Origin: Nostoc mirabile CHAB5784
GTDB lineage: Bacteria > Cyanobacteriota > Cyanobacteriia > Cyanobacteriales > Nostocaceae
Reading direction: 5' to 3'
Assembly (NCBI RefSeq): GCF_020829645.1
Contig: NZ_JAIVFS010000044.1
Span: 1-64,000, forward strand
DNA length: 64,000 nucleotides
The position numbers were made by a program, and so were the translations under genes. Under the pieces are notes generated by a model. That model saw only the letters and a program-made list of their open reading frames with translations, did not search any database and was not told the origin of the DNA. Position 1 is the first letter of the stretch, and each line of letters opens with the position of its first letter. Positions 53,801 through 62,509 of the stretch are shown here, piece by piece.

Positions 53801-56800
53801 GACTGCTATTTTGTCTGCATTACTGAATTCGTAAAGAATCAGCACATTCGCAGTTTTCCAGTTTTCTGGCATCTGTCTGCCTAAAGCAACTGAGGGAAGT
53901 TCCTCTGGAACATTTTGGATGATGTAATCACGCACCAGTTGCTTACGTGTTAATTCTGGCCCGCCTGCTGGTGTTTTGCTGTTGTTTTGATTTTTGAAAT
54001 CTTGCTTTAAAGAAACTGTTGAAATCGGTTCTAAGATTTTAATTCCATTCCCGTTATTATTTGGGATGAAATTATGAATTGTTTCAGCAATCTCTTGAAT
54101 CGTGGCATTGGCTAGAGAAGGCGGGTCAATTTTCCCAGCAGCACCAAATAGCTTGGCGGCTTCTGCGACAACTTCACCGGCTTTGATGGAGTCGAGGTTG
54201 AGATCGTCGAGTAATCGCAATTCTGCTGTGATACTTTCTCTGACATACCCTGTTTGTTGGATAATTAGGTCGGTCAGTGAAGAGGCGATCGCATCAGTTG
54301 TACCCATCAAAGTTGTCGATACTAAAGAAGCTGCTTCATTACCATTCGTACTGCGATCGTTTGACATAAAACTGCGAATCGTTTCGGCAATCTCTTGAAT
54401 GGTGGCATTAGCTAAAGCAGGTGGGTCAATTTTCCCGGCGACACCATATAGCTTGGCGGCTTCTGCGACAATTTCACCGGCTTTGATGGAATCCAGATTG
54501 AGATCGTCAAGTAATCGCAATTCTGCTGTGATACTTTCTTTGACATATCCTGTTTGTTGAACAATCAAGTCTGCCAATAAAAACTCAACACTCTGATTAC
54601 CATTTGCCACAACGCCATTGGTTTGCACAGGCTTAAGTAAGGTAGAAATAGCAGTATGAAAGCCATTACCATTAACTGTGTGAGTTGTTCTGGCAGCATT
54701 TTGAGGAGTTGCGACTAAAGGCATTTGCAGATCGGCTCGGATAACTTCAGCAATAAACTTACCGCGTCGAGCTAAATAATCTTGCAGCACCTCTGGTGAA
54801 ATATGGTTGTGTTTGCCAAACACTGAATAATTCAGCAAGCTTTCAGAAGTAATTTCCAAGGATGGAGATGAGTGCGTTGCAGATACAACATGAAATGGTC
54901 GTTCTACAGGATTGTCGATGAAGATGCGTTCTGAGGCTGGTACAAAAGAACGTATAAGCCGACCTTCGTAAAGTGCTTCCCAGTTGATGTCATGACCACG
55001 AGCAAATACGTTAGCTAACATCATGTTCAACGACTGGTCAAATCCAGGTTTGGCTTCCACAGGCAGACATTGCAGCCCTTGCAACCCGTTGATGTCGCTT
55101 ACCAATCCAGAGAGTACTTTTCCTGGGCCAACTTCTATTAGCAGGTCGCATGTCTGCTCTAGAGTTTTCACCAGCGATACAAAGTCCACTTGCGCTAGTA
55201 CCTGATGGGCAAAGTGGTCGCGCAATTGCAATCCTGTTGGCGGCTGTTTGCCATCTACAGATGAAACAAGGCCTATAGTGGTCTTCGGGAGTGTATCTGG
55301 AACTAGTTCATAGTTGTGTAGGTATTTGGCAGCTTCCGAGACAAGTTGAGAGTGAAAAGCATTAGAAACTGGAAGCTTGTATGTCTTGATTTCTTGAGCA
55401 GCGGCCAGTTCAATTACTTGTTCAATGCTCAAGTGCTCACCAGATATGACTATCTGGGTAGGACTATTGATATTTGCAATAACGGCATAGCCATTGACTT
55501 GTTTTAACAATTCCTCGGCTTTGTCACGGGAGCAAGCAATACTTACCATGCTTCCCCCCATGCCTTGGCCAGAAGCAGACATGGCACGTCCGCGAACAGC
55601 AGCTAAACAGATCAAAGTTTGCTCGTCAAACGCACCTGCTGCGTGAAAAGCAGTTAGTTCCCCCAGGCTATGACCACCTACGGCGATCGGCTTTAATCCT
55701 AGATGTTGGAGGTAGTGCATCCAAAGGAGGGAAGCGAGGCAGATGGCTGGTTGAGCGATTTCAGTTTGGGCGATTTTCTGAGACCATTCTTCAAACTGCT
55801 CTTGATTGATAGCACGATCTACAGGTTTATAGATCGATTCACTAATACTTGGGGCGCCAATTTCTTGCAGCCATTTGTCAGCTTGATTTACTAGTTCTTT
55901 GGCCCAGCTAAAGCGTTGTACGAGGGTACGGGCCATATTCAACTTTTGAGAACCTTGACCGGGGAAGAGAAAACCGATGCGGCTTTGCTGGACTTGATTG
56001 CCAATCCAAATTCCTTGCTGCGGGTTGAGGATTATTTCTCCCTTAGCCAGTGGTTTAGCATTCAACAATTCTTGCAAGAAACTCAGACGTTCAACTAACT
56101 CTTCAGGTGAACGGGCGATGAGTGCTGCTCGTACTGGTAGTTGTTGGTTTAGTTGTTGAGCAAGATGTGCAGCTAGATCAATTAGTTCGCTTAAACTCAA
56201 TCCTTGTACTTTCAGAAGTAATGCATCTATGCCTTGTAACAAAGCTGGGATTGATGCTGCACTCAAGACAAAAATCTCTGTTTCTTGAGCAGAAACTAAC
56301 AAAGCCTGCTCATCAATTAATGGTTCAAGTTGAGTAGCAGGAGCATCGCCAGATTCTAAAGTGACGTGGCAATTGATGCCGCCAAATCCCATTGCGGAGA
56401 CTCCAGCCCTGAGTGTATCTGTTGTCTGGCGAACTTCTCCTTGAAGCACCGGGTAAAGACAGCGAGCAGCTTTGTCAAATACTTCGTTTGGTTCATTGCA
56501 GCCAGCCAATGGCGGTATAATGCGGCGGTTAACAGCCATAACAGCTTTGATGAACCCTCCAATGCCTGCTGCGGCTTTGGTATGCCCAACTAGGGATTTG
56601 AAAGAGGTAATACCACAAGAGCGGGAAGGTGTTTCACTGTTTGCACCCATAGCTAGGGCAATACCTTCTAGTTCGACGCGATCGCCTACTGGTGTTCCTG
56701 TACCATGACCTTCTATAAAATCAACGTTACTTAAGCTGTAACCGGCTCGGTTATAGGCACGGCGTAGTGCTTTAGCTTGTCCTTCCCGACTCGGAGCTGT

Positions 56801-57751
56801 TAGACCTCCTTTGCCATCAGATGATATTCCCCATCCATTCAACACTGCATAGATATAATCATTGTCAGCACGAGCATCTTCTAAGCGCTTCAAAACGACG
56901 AAGCCAGACCCTTCTCCAGGGATAAAGCCACTGGCTTTTTGATCGTAAACGGTCATATCTTTGCTAGTCAGGGCACCTGTTTTGGCAAATCCTACTAGTT
57001 CAAAGGTGTCTAGACTAATATCTACACCACCAGCCAGTGCCAAATCGAGGTCGCCGTTGCTTAAAGCGTTAGCAGCAGTGGCAACCGCAATTAAGGACGA
57101 AGAACAAGCTCCATCTACTGTATAACCACCGCCATGAAAGTTAAAAAAGTTACAAATTCTCCCAGCAATAGTGTTAGAAAGGTTGCCGGATAATGTGTCT
57201 TCGGTAAATGGTGAGAATACTGACTTGTAGTATTCTTGCATTGCTATTGCCAGTTCATCTATGACTTGCAATGGTAAACCTTTCGCCTTTGCCGCTGCGT
57301 GTATTACCCGTTGGATAAATGGCCAGCGTAGTCGCATGTTGTTAGAGCGTGTTTGTTCCCCTGTTAAGGAATTACCGAGAATTACACCTGTACGTTCATT
57401 GGGAACATTTACTCGTGTATAACCTGAATCCTCTAAAGCTGCGATCGCTACTTCTAATGCCACCCAGTGAGCGATATCTGCTGTCTCTACTACAGTTTTA
57501 GGAATGCGCTTACTTGCCCAATCGAACTCAAAACCCTCAATCACAGCCATACGTTTCCCGTAGGTTTTGTCTGGAACTGTTGGATCTGGATCGTAATAAT
57601 CTGCAAGTGGTAGCCGCCGATCTGGCGATTCTCTAAATTGTCGTCGTCGCGAAAGTATGTTTTCCCAAAGCTGTCGTAAATCCCTTGCACCAGGATACCA
57701 ACACCCCATACCAATAACCGCAATTCTAGGTTGAGATCCTTCTATGTACAT
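50900..57751 (-). CDS. iterative type I polyketide synthase, PKSE-like (KS-AT-ACP-ACP-KR-DH-PPTase)
   Basis: This 2283-residue multidomain enzyme would make a polyene chain from malonyl units. Approximate domains are: ketosynthase 8-465 (Cys216 in TVDGACSSS, His349, His390); acyltransferase 592-900 (FPGQGSQ, Ser695 in GGHSLGE); two tandem acyl carrier domains with phosphopantetheine Ser1088 and Ser1188 in identical DDLNLDSIKAGE, exactly 100 residues apart; ketoreductase 1490-1730 (VTGGAKGI, Tyr1651 in NAWYGFSN); dehydratase 1772-2030 (His1789 in YLQDHL); and phosphopantetheinyl transferase 2075-2283 (CDIEPV, WTAIEALRKA). The integral PPTase and single KS-AT-ACP-KR-DH order are the mark of enediyne PKSE enzymes, which first make a linear polyene. 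The usual PPTase Lys in WxxKEA is Ile here. There is no thioesterase domain or adjacent E10-type thioesterase gene. Confidence 0.93.
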   Translation of the reverse strand: MYIEGSQPRIAVIGMGCWYPGARDLRQLWENILSRRRQFRESPDRRLPLADYYDPDPTVPDKTYGKRMAVIEGFEFDWASKRIPKTVVETADIAHWVALEVAIAALEDSGYTRVNVPNERTGVILGNSLTGEQTRSNNMRLRWPFIQRVIHAAAKAKGLPLQVIDELAIAMQEYYKSVFSPFTEDTLSGNLSNTIAGRICNFFNFHGGGYTVDGACSSSLIAVATAANALSNGDLDLALAGGVDISLDTFELVGFAKTGALTSKDMTVYDQKASGFIPGEGSGFVVLKRLEDARADNDYIYAVLNGWGISSDGKGGLTAPSREGQAKALRRAYNRAGYSLSNVDFIEGHGTGTPVGDRVELEGIALAMGANSETPSRSCGITSFKSLVGHTKAAAGIGGFIKAVMAVNRRIIPPLAGCNEPNEVFDKAARCLYPVLQGEVRQTTDTLRAGVSAMGFGGINCHVTLESGDAPATQLEPLIDEQALLVSAQETEIFVLSAASIPALLQGIDALLLKVQGLSLSELIDLAAHLAQQLNQQLPVRAALIARSPEELVERLSFLQELLNAKPLAKGEIILNPQQGIWIGNQVQQSRIGFLFPGQGSQKLNMARTLVQRFSWAKELVNQADKWLQEIGAPSISESIYKPVDRAINQEQFEEWSQKIAQTEIAQPAICLASLLWMHYLQHLGLKPIAVGGHSLGELTAFHAAGAFDEQTLICLAAVRGRAMSASGQGMGGSMVSIACSRDKAEELLKQVNGYAVIANINSPTQIVISGEHLSIEQVIELAAAQEIKTYKLPVSNAFHSQLVSEAAKYLHNYELVPDTLPKTTIGLVSSVDGKQPPTGLQLRDHFAHQVLAQVDFVSLVKTLEQTCDLLIEVGPGKVLSGLVSDINGLQGLQCLPVEAKPGFDQSLNMMLANVFARGHDINWEALYEGRLIRSFVPASERIFIDNPVERPFHVVSATHSSPSLEITSESLLNYSVFGKHNHISPEVLQDYLARRGKFIAEVIRADLQMPLVATPQNAARTTHTVNGNGFHTAISTLLKPVQTNGVVANGNQSVEFLLADLIVQQTGYVKESITAELRLLDDLNLDSIKAGEIVAEAAKLYGVAGKIDPPALANATIQEIAETIRSFMSNDRSTNGNEAASLVSTTLMGTTDAIASSLTDLIIQQTGYVRESITAELRLLDDLNLDSIKAGEVVAEAAKLFGAAGKIDPPSLANATIQEIAETIHNFIPNNNGNGIKILEPISTVSLKQDFKNQNNSKTPAGGPELTRKQLVRDYIIQNVPEELPSVALGRQMPENWKTANVLILYEFSNADKIAVLSDELRTQGAQVQSVTFAEVSPQTLTNNVDVTHFIAVLPCTPNTQLSSEARLIGMIERLRSVATPPLASRDHTTVAYVQFSGGHFGAQLPLADIEQCCTVGFAASLHLERIDLKVRVVDFSPTVDPSSLAECVFRELSTPHVYTTVSYDADLKRYVPRPQVQQPVDYLDRKITWSSEDVILVTGGAKGITAECALALAKDTGIRVALVGRSPHPDDNIQQSSSSDITRTLLRFHAEGLTCCYYACDVADYEAVVNLLQKVRQELGEISGVIHGAALNKPRLIEQVSTEAAFDEISPKLLGLINLYKALEATPLKLFAGFSSVIGFTGMQRNAWYGFSNETLDLILRRFKAQHPQTAVISMAYSVWEEVGMGARMGSVRSLNKMGISAIPKDAGVSRFLHLIKNEPADLRVVITAPMQTLAAFESSGFDTWYPGLFSPPASSKFLEKILIYQPGVEVVLRAHLSLERDSYLQDHLYKGSYLFPTVFGLEAMGQAVAYVTGKDSLPTVQIKDIRLERPIVVAPDKGVDIEIHAEVLERELKNDPQQVYVTIKTEQTGFAISHFSATFLLGVESNPSVEQVELPEVPLDIEPKADLYSWLLFQGPKFQRLQEIYSLNSHRCVFKTHRNLYSAQEQEQSLDRAQGPFLLGDPYCRDSLLQAGQLVIPQDLCLPIRIDSLEIDQSDRDGTGSYIGVTTPQGRKGQQYHSNVFLLAPDGRVMERLSSYQLRILEHREENPTAEDLADPSQRDEQILYRELSNRSPLFKVVAPEISLAYLPGIHALLPTERHQLELPLFHRAIAQLLNNNANLISKVRIQWTESGKPVVVGLAEEKIEVSLAHDERVCFCVAGRGMQGCDIEPVTHRSVEDWVALLSSSRYPLIQQLESKDSVDRAGTRIWTAIEALRKATKVKDINLAIERIEGDSILFSDVAANSQLKVLTFPIQLTRSPERIIALVVVPFRSLNWIAGSI

Positions 57752-57924
57752 ATCTGTAATAACTTTGCTTCAAACACAAAATTGAATAAATCAAGAAAAA
57801 TTTAGTTCATGTTATTGACTTGGAAGCAGAAAGTAAAAATCTTATTTTCCCAACTCCCTACTTCCAACTCCGTCATTCCTTTTTCATGCGTTGATCGCAG
57901 TTTAGGATGGTTACACAATACTTA

Positions 57925-58425
57925 CTAAGTAGCTATCCTGACCATTGCTTCAAACTTTTGATCGAGCATTTGCATAATTGTTGAAATTTTTTCGTTCGGG
58001 AATTGCCCAAGTAGCGATGATGGTTTGTCGTAAGCAACGTGGGTCTTACCATCGTATTCATCGTAGACAAATAGTCTTAATGGAACGTAAAGACCAACAG
58101 CAGGATTTTGTTCAAACATTTGGTTGGCTATTAATGGGTTCCCAATTATGTAGAGCTTGGCCTTTTTGTTTTTACCTGCAAGAGACATGAGTTTACCATG
58201 TTCAACTTGTGAAAAGATCATAAAACCGCTTTTACCAATCATCGATTCAATCCCACTTTTGATTTGTTCAAACGATTGTTTAGCACCAATCATTTGCTGA
58301 AAAAGCGCGTTGTCACTTCTACCATTGATGGTCTCGATGTTATTGGTGACTTCTTCAAATGACTTTTCGGAAGTAACAATTACACGAGTTGCTGTGAAAT
58401 TGACAGTTTCTATTACGGTTTCCAT
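57925..58425 (-). CDS. DUF302-domain protein
   Basis: This 166-residue protein of the DUF302 family has no established function. The text FMIFSQVEHGKLMSLAGK, NPLIANQMFEQNPAVGLYVP and LRLFVYDEYDGKTHVAYDKP is characteristic. No signal peptide or membrane segment is present. It lies 173 bases upstream of the PKS on the same strand, as the likely second gene of the cluster. Confidence 0.83.
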   Translation of the reverse strand: METVIETVNFTATRVIVTSEKSFEEVTNNIETINGRSDNALFQQMIGAKQSFEQIKSGIESMIGKSGFMIFSQVEHGKLMSLAGKNKKAKLYIIGNPLIANQMFEQNPAVGLYVPLRLFVYDEYDGKTHVAYDKPSSLLGQFPNEKISTIMQMLDQKFEAMVRIAT

Positions 58426-58675
58426 GACTCTTTCTTTTTCTCTACTCTATAAATGTGCAATCAATTCCTACGGTTCCCAGGTCAGATTACTATACAGTAC
58501 TTTATTCATTTGTTTAAAAGTTACTGGTAGCTTTATGATGAAGCGATTAGCCTGGTGAGCTTTTAGACAACAGCCTCAATCTCAAAACATCCTCCTATAT
58601 TAGTCTTTAGTCTCTTTAAGATCGATTATGCAAAAAACCTGATATTTTTTGTTCATCACAGCCTCAAACAATACC

Positions 58676-60601
58676 TTATGTGAGGCTGAACCGCTCTTGG
58701 AGAATACAAGTACTGAGCATTTTCATCAATGTGGTGTCTATAGAAGCAAGTTGGCTTTCATTCATTTCTGGTATTTGGTCAAGGAATTGAACTACTGCTG
58801 GTTGGTTATAAAAGGGAACAGAAGCGAATGCAGAACTTCGTAGGGTATCTTGGATCAGTTGATGCAGAGGTTCATTCTGCTTCAATGTAGAAGGCGGTGC
58901 AAAAAATGGATGCTTTTTACGGTTATAGACCATATCTGGAAGGTAAGGTTTGGCCGCTTCTCGCAATATATACTTGACATTCATGCCGCGAATCTTGAAT
59001 GAAACAGGAATATTGCGGACTGCTTCCACAACTAAGTGATCTAAAAATGGCAGTCTTCCTTCGGTAGAATGGGCCATTTCTACACCATCTCCTAAAATTC
59101 TAAACAGGTAAGGTAGAACAGTTTTAGACCACAAATAAAGAGACTGATGAACAGGCTCTCGCTTTGCAAGTTGTCCTTGTACATCAATTTCATTGAAGAA
59201 CATGCGATATGCATCTTGCTGGCCAAAGTGAGCCATAAATGCGGGCGAGTATAGAGAAAGGGATTTAGCATATCCTTTGGCATTAGCTTCAATCCAGGTG
59301 GGTACAAAGCCTAAAAGACGTTCGACATTAGCTAAAGGTTTGGATATTTCTTCAGGTAAGAAACCTGCTGCGGCAGAGACTTGGTTGTTACGCTTTAATT
59401 CTTCTAAGATATGCTTGATAGTTTGTTCATCTTGACCCTTGGTGTTGTAGCGCAACATGTCCATCAAAAAATGAACATAGCCTCCAAAGATTTCATCAGC
59501 GCCTTCACCTGTGAGTACAACTTTGTAACCTGCATTCTGTACTGCTCGGCTCAAAAGATACTTAGCAGCAGCACCAGCATTTATACACACCATTTCACAG
59601 TGCCAAATAGCATCTGCAAAATGTTCAGCTAAGTCAGATTGAGTAATGGGAATAATTTGATGATTTGCTCCAGCCTTTGCTACTGCTTCACGAGCGAAAG
59701 CTTCTTCGTTGTAGTCTTCGTGATCGAAGGCGAGGGTAAATGCTGTAATTGGCTCTGTTGCATGAGTGGCTGCAATTCCCAATATCGCAGATGAATCAAT
59801 TCCTCCACTCAAGTGACAACCTACAGGTACATCTGCTCTTAACCGCAGTCGTACAGACTCGTTTAAGCTATGGCGAACTTGTTCAATGTAATCTTCTACG
59901 CTTTGTTGGGGTTGTACATCCGCAGTGATGGGGTAATCAAAATCCCAGTAACGATGCAGTTGGATATTGGTATCGGACGCGAGTAAAAAATGTCCAGGTG
60001 GTACTTGATATATGTTCTTGAAGAAAGTCCGGTCTGGGCTAAAAAGTCCGAGATCGGCTCGAAACCAAAATTCGTGATCCCAGTTGGCCGGAACACCCGC
60101 AGCAAACAAAGCTTTGACTTCTGAAGCTAAGTAAAGTGTATCACCATGCATGGCGTAGTAAAGAGGCTTGATGCCAAAGCGATCGCGAGCTGCAAAGAGT
60201 AGTTGATTGCGCTCATCCCAGATTACAAAAGCAAACTCACCCCGCAAATGGTGGAGGCATTGAGTCCCAAACTCGTTATATAAATGAATAGCAATTTCGC
60301 TGTCGGAGTGTGTTCGCAGATTATATCCTTTTTGCTTCAAGTCCTGCTGTATCCGCTCAAAATCATAAAACTCTCCATTAGCAACAATATGCAGTGTGTC
60401 ATCTTGATTGCTAATTGGTTGGTCTCCACTAGTGAGGTCAATAATACTAAGTCTTCTATGTCCTAAGCCGACTCTGCCATCACTAGAAATCCAAAATTTC
60501 TGTGCATCGGGCCCTCTATGATGCAGGCTGTCCATTCCCCGCTTTAAAGAGGTCTGGGAAATTGATTCTTGTCTTGAGAACAATGCCACAATGCCACACA
60601 T
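58676..60601 (-). CDS. asparagine synthase (glutamine-hydrolysing) family amidotransferase
   Basis: This 641-residue protein has an N-terminal class II glutaminase (Cys2 in MCGIVALF, RLSIIDL, GEFYDFE) and a C-terminal ATP-dependent synthetase with SGGIDSSAILG near residue 270. It normally makes Asn from Asp and Gln. Paralogues inside biosynthetic clusters amidate carboxylates or form lactams. This copy heads the minus-strand polyketide cluster, so either role is possible. The gene is complete with a normal start. Confidence 0.88.
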   Translation of the reverse strand: MCGIVALFSRQESISQTSLKRGMDSLHHRGPDAQKFWISSDGRVGLGHRRLSIIDLTSGDQPISNQDDTLHIVANGEFYDFERIQQDLKQKGYNLRTHSDSEIAIHLYNEFGTQCLHHLRGEFAFVIWDERNQLLFAARDRFGIKPLYYAMHGDTLYLASEVKALFAAGVPANWDHEFWFRADLGLFSPDRTFFKNIYQVPPGHFLLASDTNIQLHRYWDFDYPITADVQPQQSVEDYIEQVRHSLNESVRLRLRADVPVGCHLSGGIDSSAILGIAATHATEPITAFTLAFDHEDYNEEAFAREAVAKAGANHQIIPITQSDLAEHFADAIWHCEMVCINAGAAAKYLLSRAVQNAGYKVVLTGEGADEIFGGYVHFLMDMLRYNTKGQDEQTIKHILEELKRNNQVSAAAGFLPEEISKPLANVERLLGFVPTWIEANAKGYAKSLSLYSPAFMAHFGQQDAYRMFFNEIDVQGQLAKREPVHQSLYLWSKTVLPYLFRILGDGVEMAHSTEGRLPFLDHLVVEAVRNIPVSFKIRGMNVKYILREAAKPYLPDMVYNRKKHPFFAPPSTLKQNEPLHQLIQDTLRSSAFASVPFYNQPAVVQFLDQIPEMNESQLASIDTTLMKMLSTCILQERFSLT

Positions 60602-61366
60602 TTGCTGAATTCTCCTTTGAGAAATTTTGAGATGGTTTTAATGTTTTGATTTCAAAACATTATTGATGGATGAAATCATATATTGACAAAAACATCAGGC
60701 GTTAGAGCGGTAGTTTTACAAGACGCTGCAAAAACTTTAGTTTTTGTTAAATTTAACCGCTATCACTATCACTGAATCTAGATAGGACTTACGCAAAAAC
60801 CCTCTCAAACTCTGATTCCTCCGTGACCTCTGCGCCGCGCCAGTTGCTTCAAGTCGGGGAACCCGCCCAACACACTGGCTTCTCTGTGGTTCGTTTTCCG
60901 TTACTCGTGCGTAAGTCCTACTAGAGTTATTGTGTTAACTGGATCGAACTAAAATACGTGTAATTTTAGGCGATATAGTCTGGAAAAGGCTGCTATGTAT
61001 AGATTTTACCGTTTTTAAGAGTTTCGCCTGATTTGAAAATGAGCATAAACTGGATTAGTAATCTTTTAACCTGATTTAGTACGTCTTTGGATTGACGATT
61101 TTCATGGCGCTTGAGAGCGAAAATATTCCTAAAAAGCGTAATGAAAAGTAAGAGGGCATAAATAAACAGAAGTGTTAATGGCTAGTAGGTAATAGCTAAT
61201 GCCAAAAACATAATTAGTAGAAACGCAACTAATTGCATCTTTACATTTATTTATGCCCACAAATATAAGAACAGGTAAAACGGATCTTAAGCAGGAACAA
61301 CTCTACAACTTAATACTAGTTTATAAGACGTAAAACGAGGTAGCAATAACCTATGCTTTGATAGAA
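60602..61366. other. intergenic region between the amidotransferase and the regulator
   Basis: About 765 bases with one MITE-like repeat (60783-60920) and no gene. It should contain the promoter of the PKS cluster, about 0.1-0.2 kb upstream of 60601, but no reliable -35/-10 pair was chosen. Confidence 0.45.
60783..60920. mobile_element. MITE-like repeat with TAGGACTTACGCA ends (copy B)
   Basis: 138 bases with exact 13-base terminal inverted repeats TAGGACTTACGCA and TGCGTAAGTCCTA. The interior GTGACCTCTGCGCCGCG, GAACCCGCCCAACAC and GTTCGTTTTCCGTTACTCG has no coding capacity. It is the inverse of the copy at 24346-24659, without that copy's insertion. Confidence 0.75.
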
Positions 61367-62191
61367 CTAACAATTACTTCGCTCATGTTTCTGAAGCGAG
61401 CTATTTGCACCCGCCCTTCTCCAGGCTTGGGGAGTTGTACCGTGATGTTGGCGAAACTGGCGGAAGAAATGAACCATACACTGATAGCCCACCAATGCAG
61501 CAATCGCCTCAATTTTCTGATCGGTTTCTAAGAGCAAGGAACGTGCTGCTAGCATTCGGCGCTGAATAATCCAACTTTGTACGGTTTGTCCTGTTTGCCT
61601 TTGTACCAGGTTAGTCAAGTAAGTTGGGCTGTAACCTACTGCAACAGCTACGTCCTTCAGGGCAATCGGGCGGTGATAATTGGCCTCAATGAAGCTGAAG
61701 ACCTTATTTAACTGGTGGTCAGACGGAAATATGCACTTAAAGACAATGGGTTTTATTATGTCAGCTAGTGGTGCTTCTGCGACTATCTGAGGCTGTACAG
61801 TGTACTGCTGTTGGAGGGAGGCTCGTTTTTCCAAGCAGGCGGTGATTGCCCTCAATAATTCCTGCACTGTACAGGGCTTAGTGAGATAGTCATCTGCTCC
61901 CAGTTCCATGCCTTTGCGGATATCAGTCCGAGTCATTCTGACAGTGACAAAAATAAAGGGGATAGTTGCTGTGAGAGGATTTTGGCGCAACGTGCTAAGG
62001 ACGCCGTAACCATTGAGTTTTGGTATGATAATTTCACTGATTATCAAATCGGGTAACTCTTCGTGTGCCCGTTGGACACCGATAAGACCGTTTTCAGCAC
62101 CTATAGTGTAGAAACCTTCAGCTTTAATGCCTTCTAAAAAAAGGTTTCGAGTTGAGGCTGTATTTTCAATCACCAAAATTTTTTTCACCAT
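61367..62191 (-). CDS. AraC-family transcription factor with a modified receiver domain
   Basis: This 274-residue regulator has an N-terminal receiver-like domain (about 4-118) and a C-terminal AraC/XylS DNA-binding domain (about 168-262, with GYQCMVHFFRQFRQHHGTTP). The receiver keeps DDYLTKP and a Thr (IFVTVRM). The phospho-acceptor position is Glu53 (LIISEIIIPKLNGYG) rather than Asp, and the usual acidic pair is reduced to E9-N10. It is therefore probably not phosphorylated in the usual way and may be constitutively active. It is the first regulator upstream of the PKS cluster, with the same strand direction, and is its likely activator. Confidence 0.88.
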   Translation of the reverse strand: MVKKILVIENTASTRNLFLEGIKAEGFYTIGAENGLIGVQRAHEELPDLIISEIIIPKLNGYGVLSTLRQNPLTATIPFIFVTVRMTRTDIRKGMELGADDYLTKPCTVQELLRAITACLEKRASLQQQYTVQPQIVAEAPLADIIKPIVFKCIFPSDHQLNKVFSFIEANYHRPIALKDVAVAVGYSPTYLTNLVQRQTGQTVQSWIIQRRMLAARSLLLETDQKIEAIAALVGYQCMVHFFRQFRQHHGTTPQAWRRAGANSSLQKHERSNC

Positions 62192-62509
62192 CTCCTCCGA
62201 AAATATTGCAATTAATAATACTGGCTTTGATTGACATAGCGTTATATATCATCACTAATTGCGCTTGTGCAGTTATAATGCAGAGCAAAAGTTAAATGTT
62301 ATGGGCTTGATCTGCCACGTCTATATGATTAATCAGTTCCGTCCATTAGTTTTACGGAAAGTCGGTAGACCGAAAACTTTTGCGATCCCTTTGATGGGCA
62401 GAACGCTATCGTCTACAACACGTCTCCAGCGATCGCTAGAAAAAATAAATTGACTCAGCAATTTTCTTGTAATCAAGTCTCCTGGTATAAAAATGATGAC
62501 TGAATCTCA

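Noticed and set aside
50900..57751. Reading the large synthase as a heterocyst glycolipid (HglE) or PUFA (PfaA) enzyme
   Set aside because: The single chain carries KS, AT, ACPs, KR, DH and a terminal PPTase. HglE/PfaA-type proteins lack the PPTase and work with separate CLF/DH/ER proteins, which are not seen here.
37240..60601. Calling the locus a true enediyne cluster
   Set aside because: Although the PKS and DUF1702 are enediyne-like, no E10-type thioesterase and no UnbV/UnbU homologue was recognised in the window.
62259..62453. 64-codon plus-strand frame upstream of the AraC-type regulator
   Set aside because: No recognised similarity, no ribosome site and odd composition; probably non-coding upstream region.
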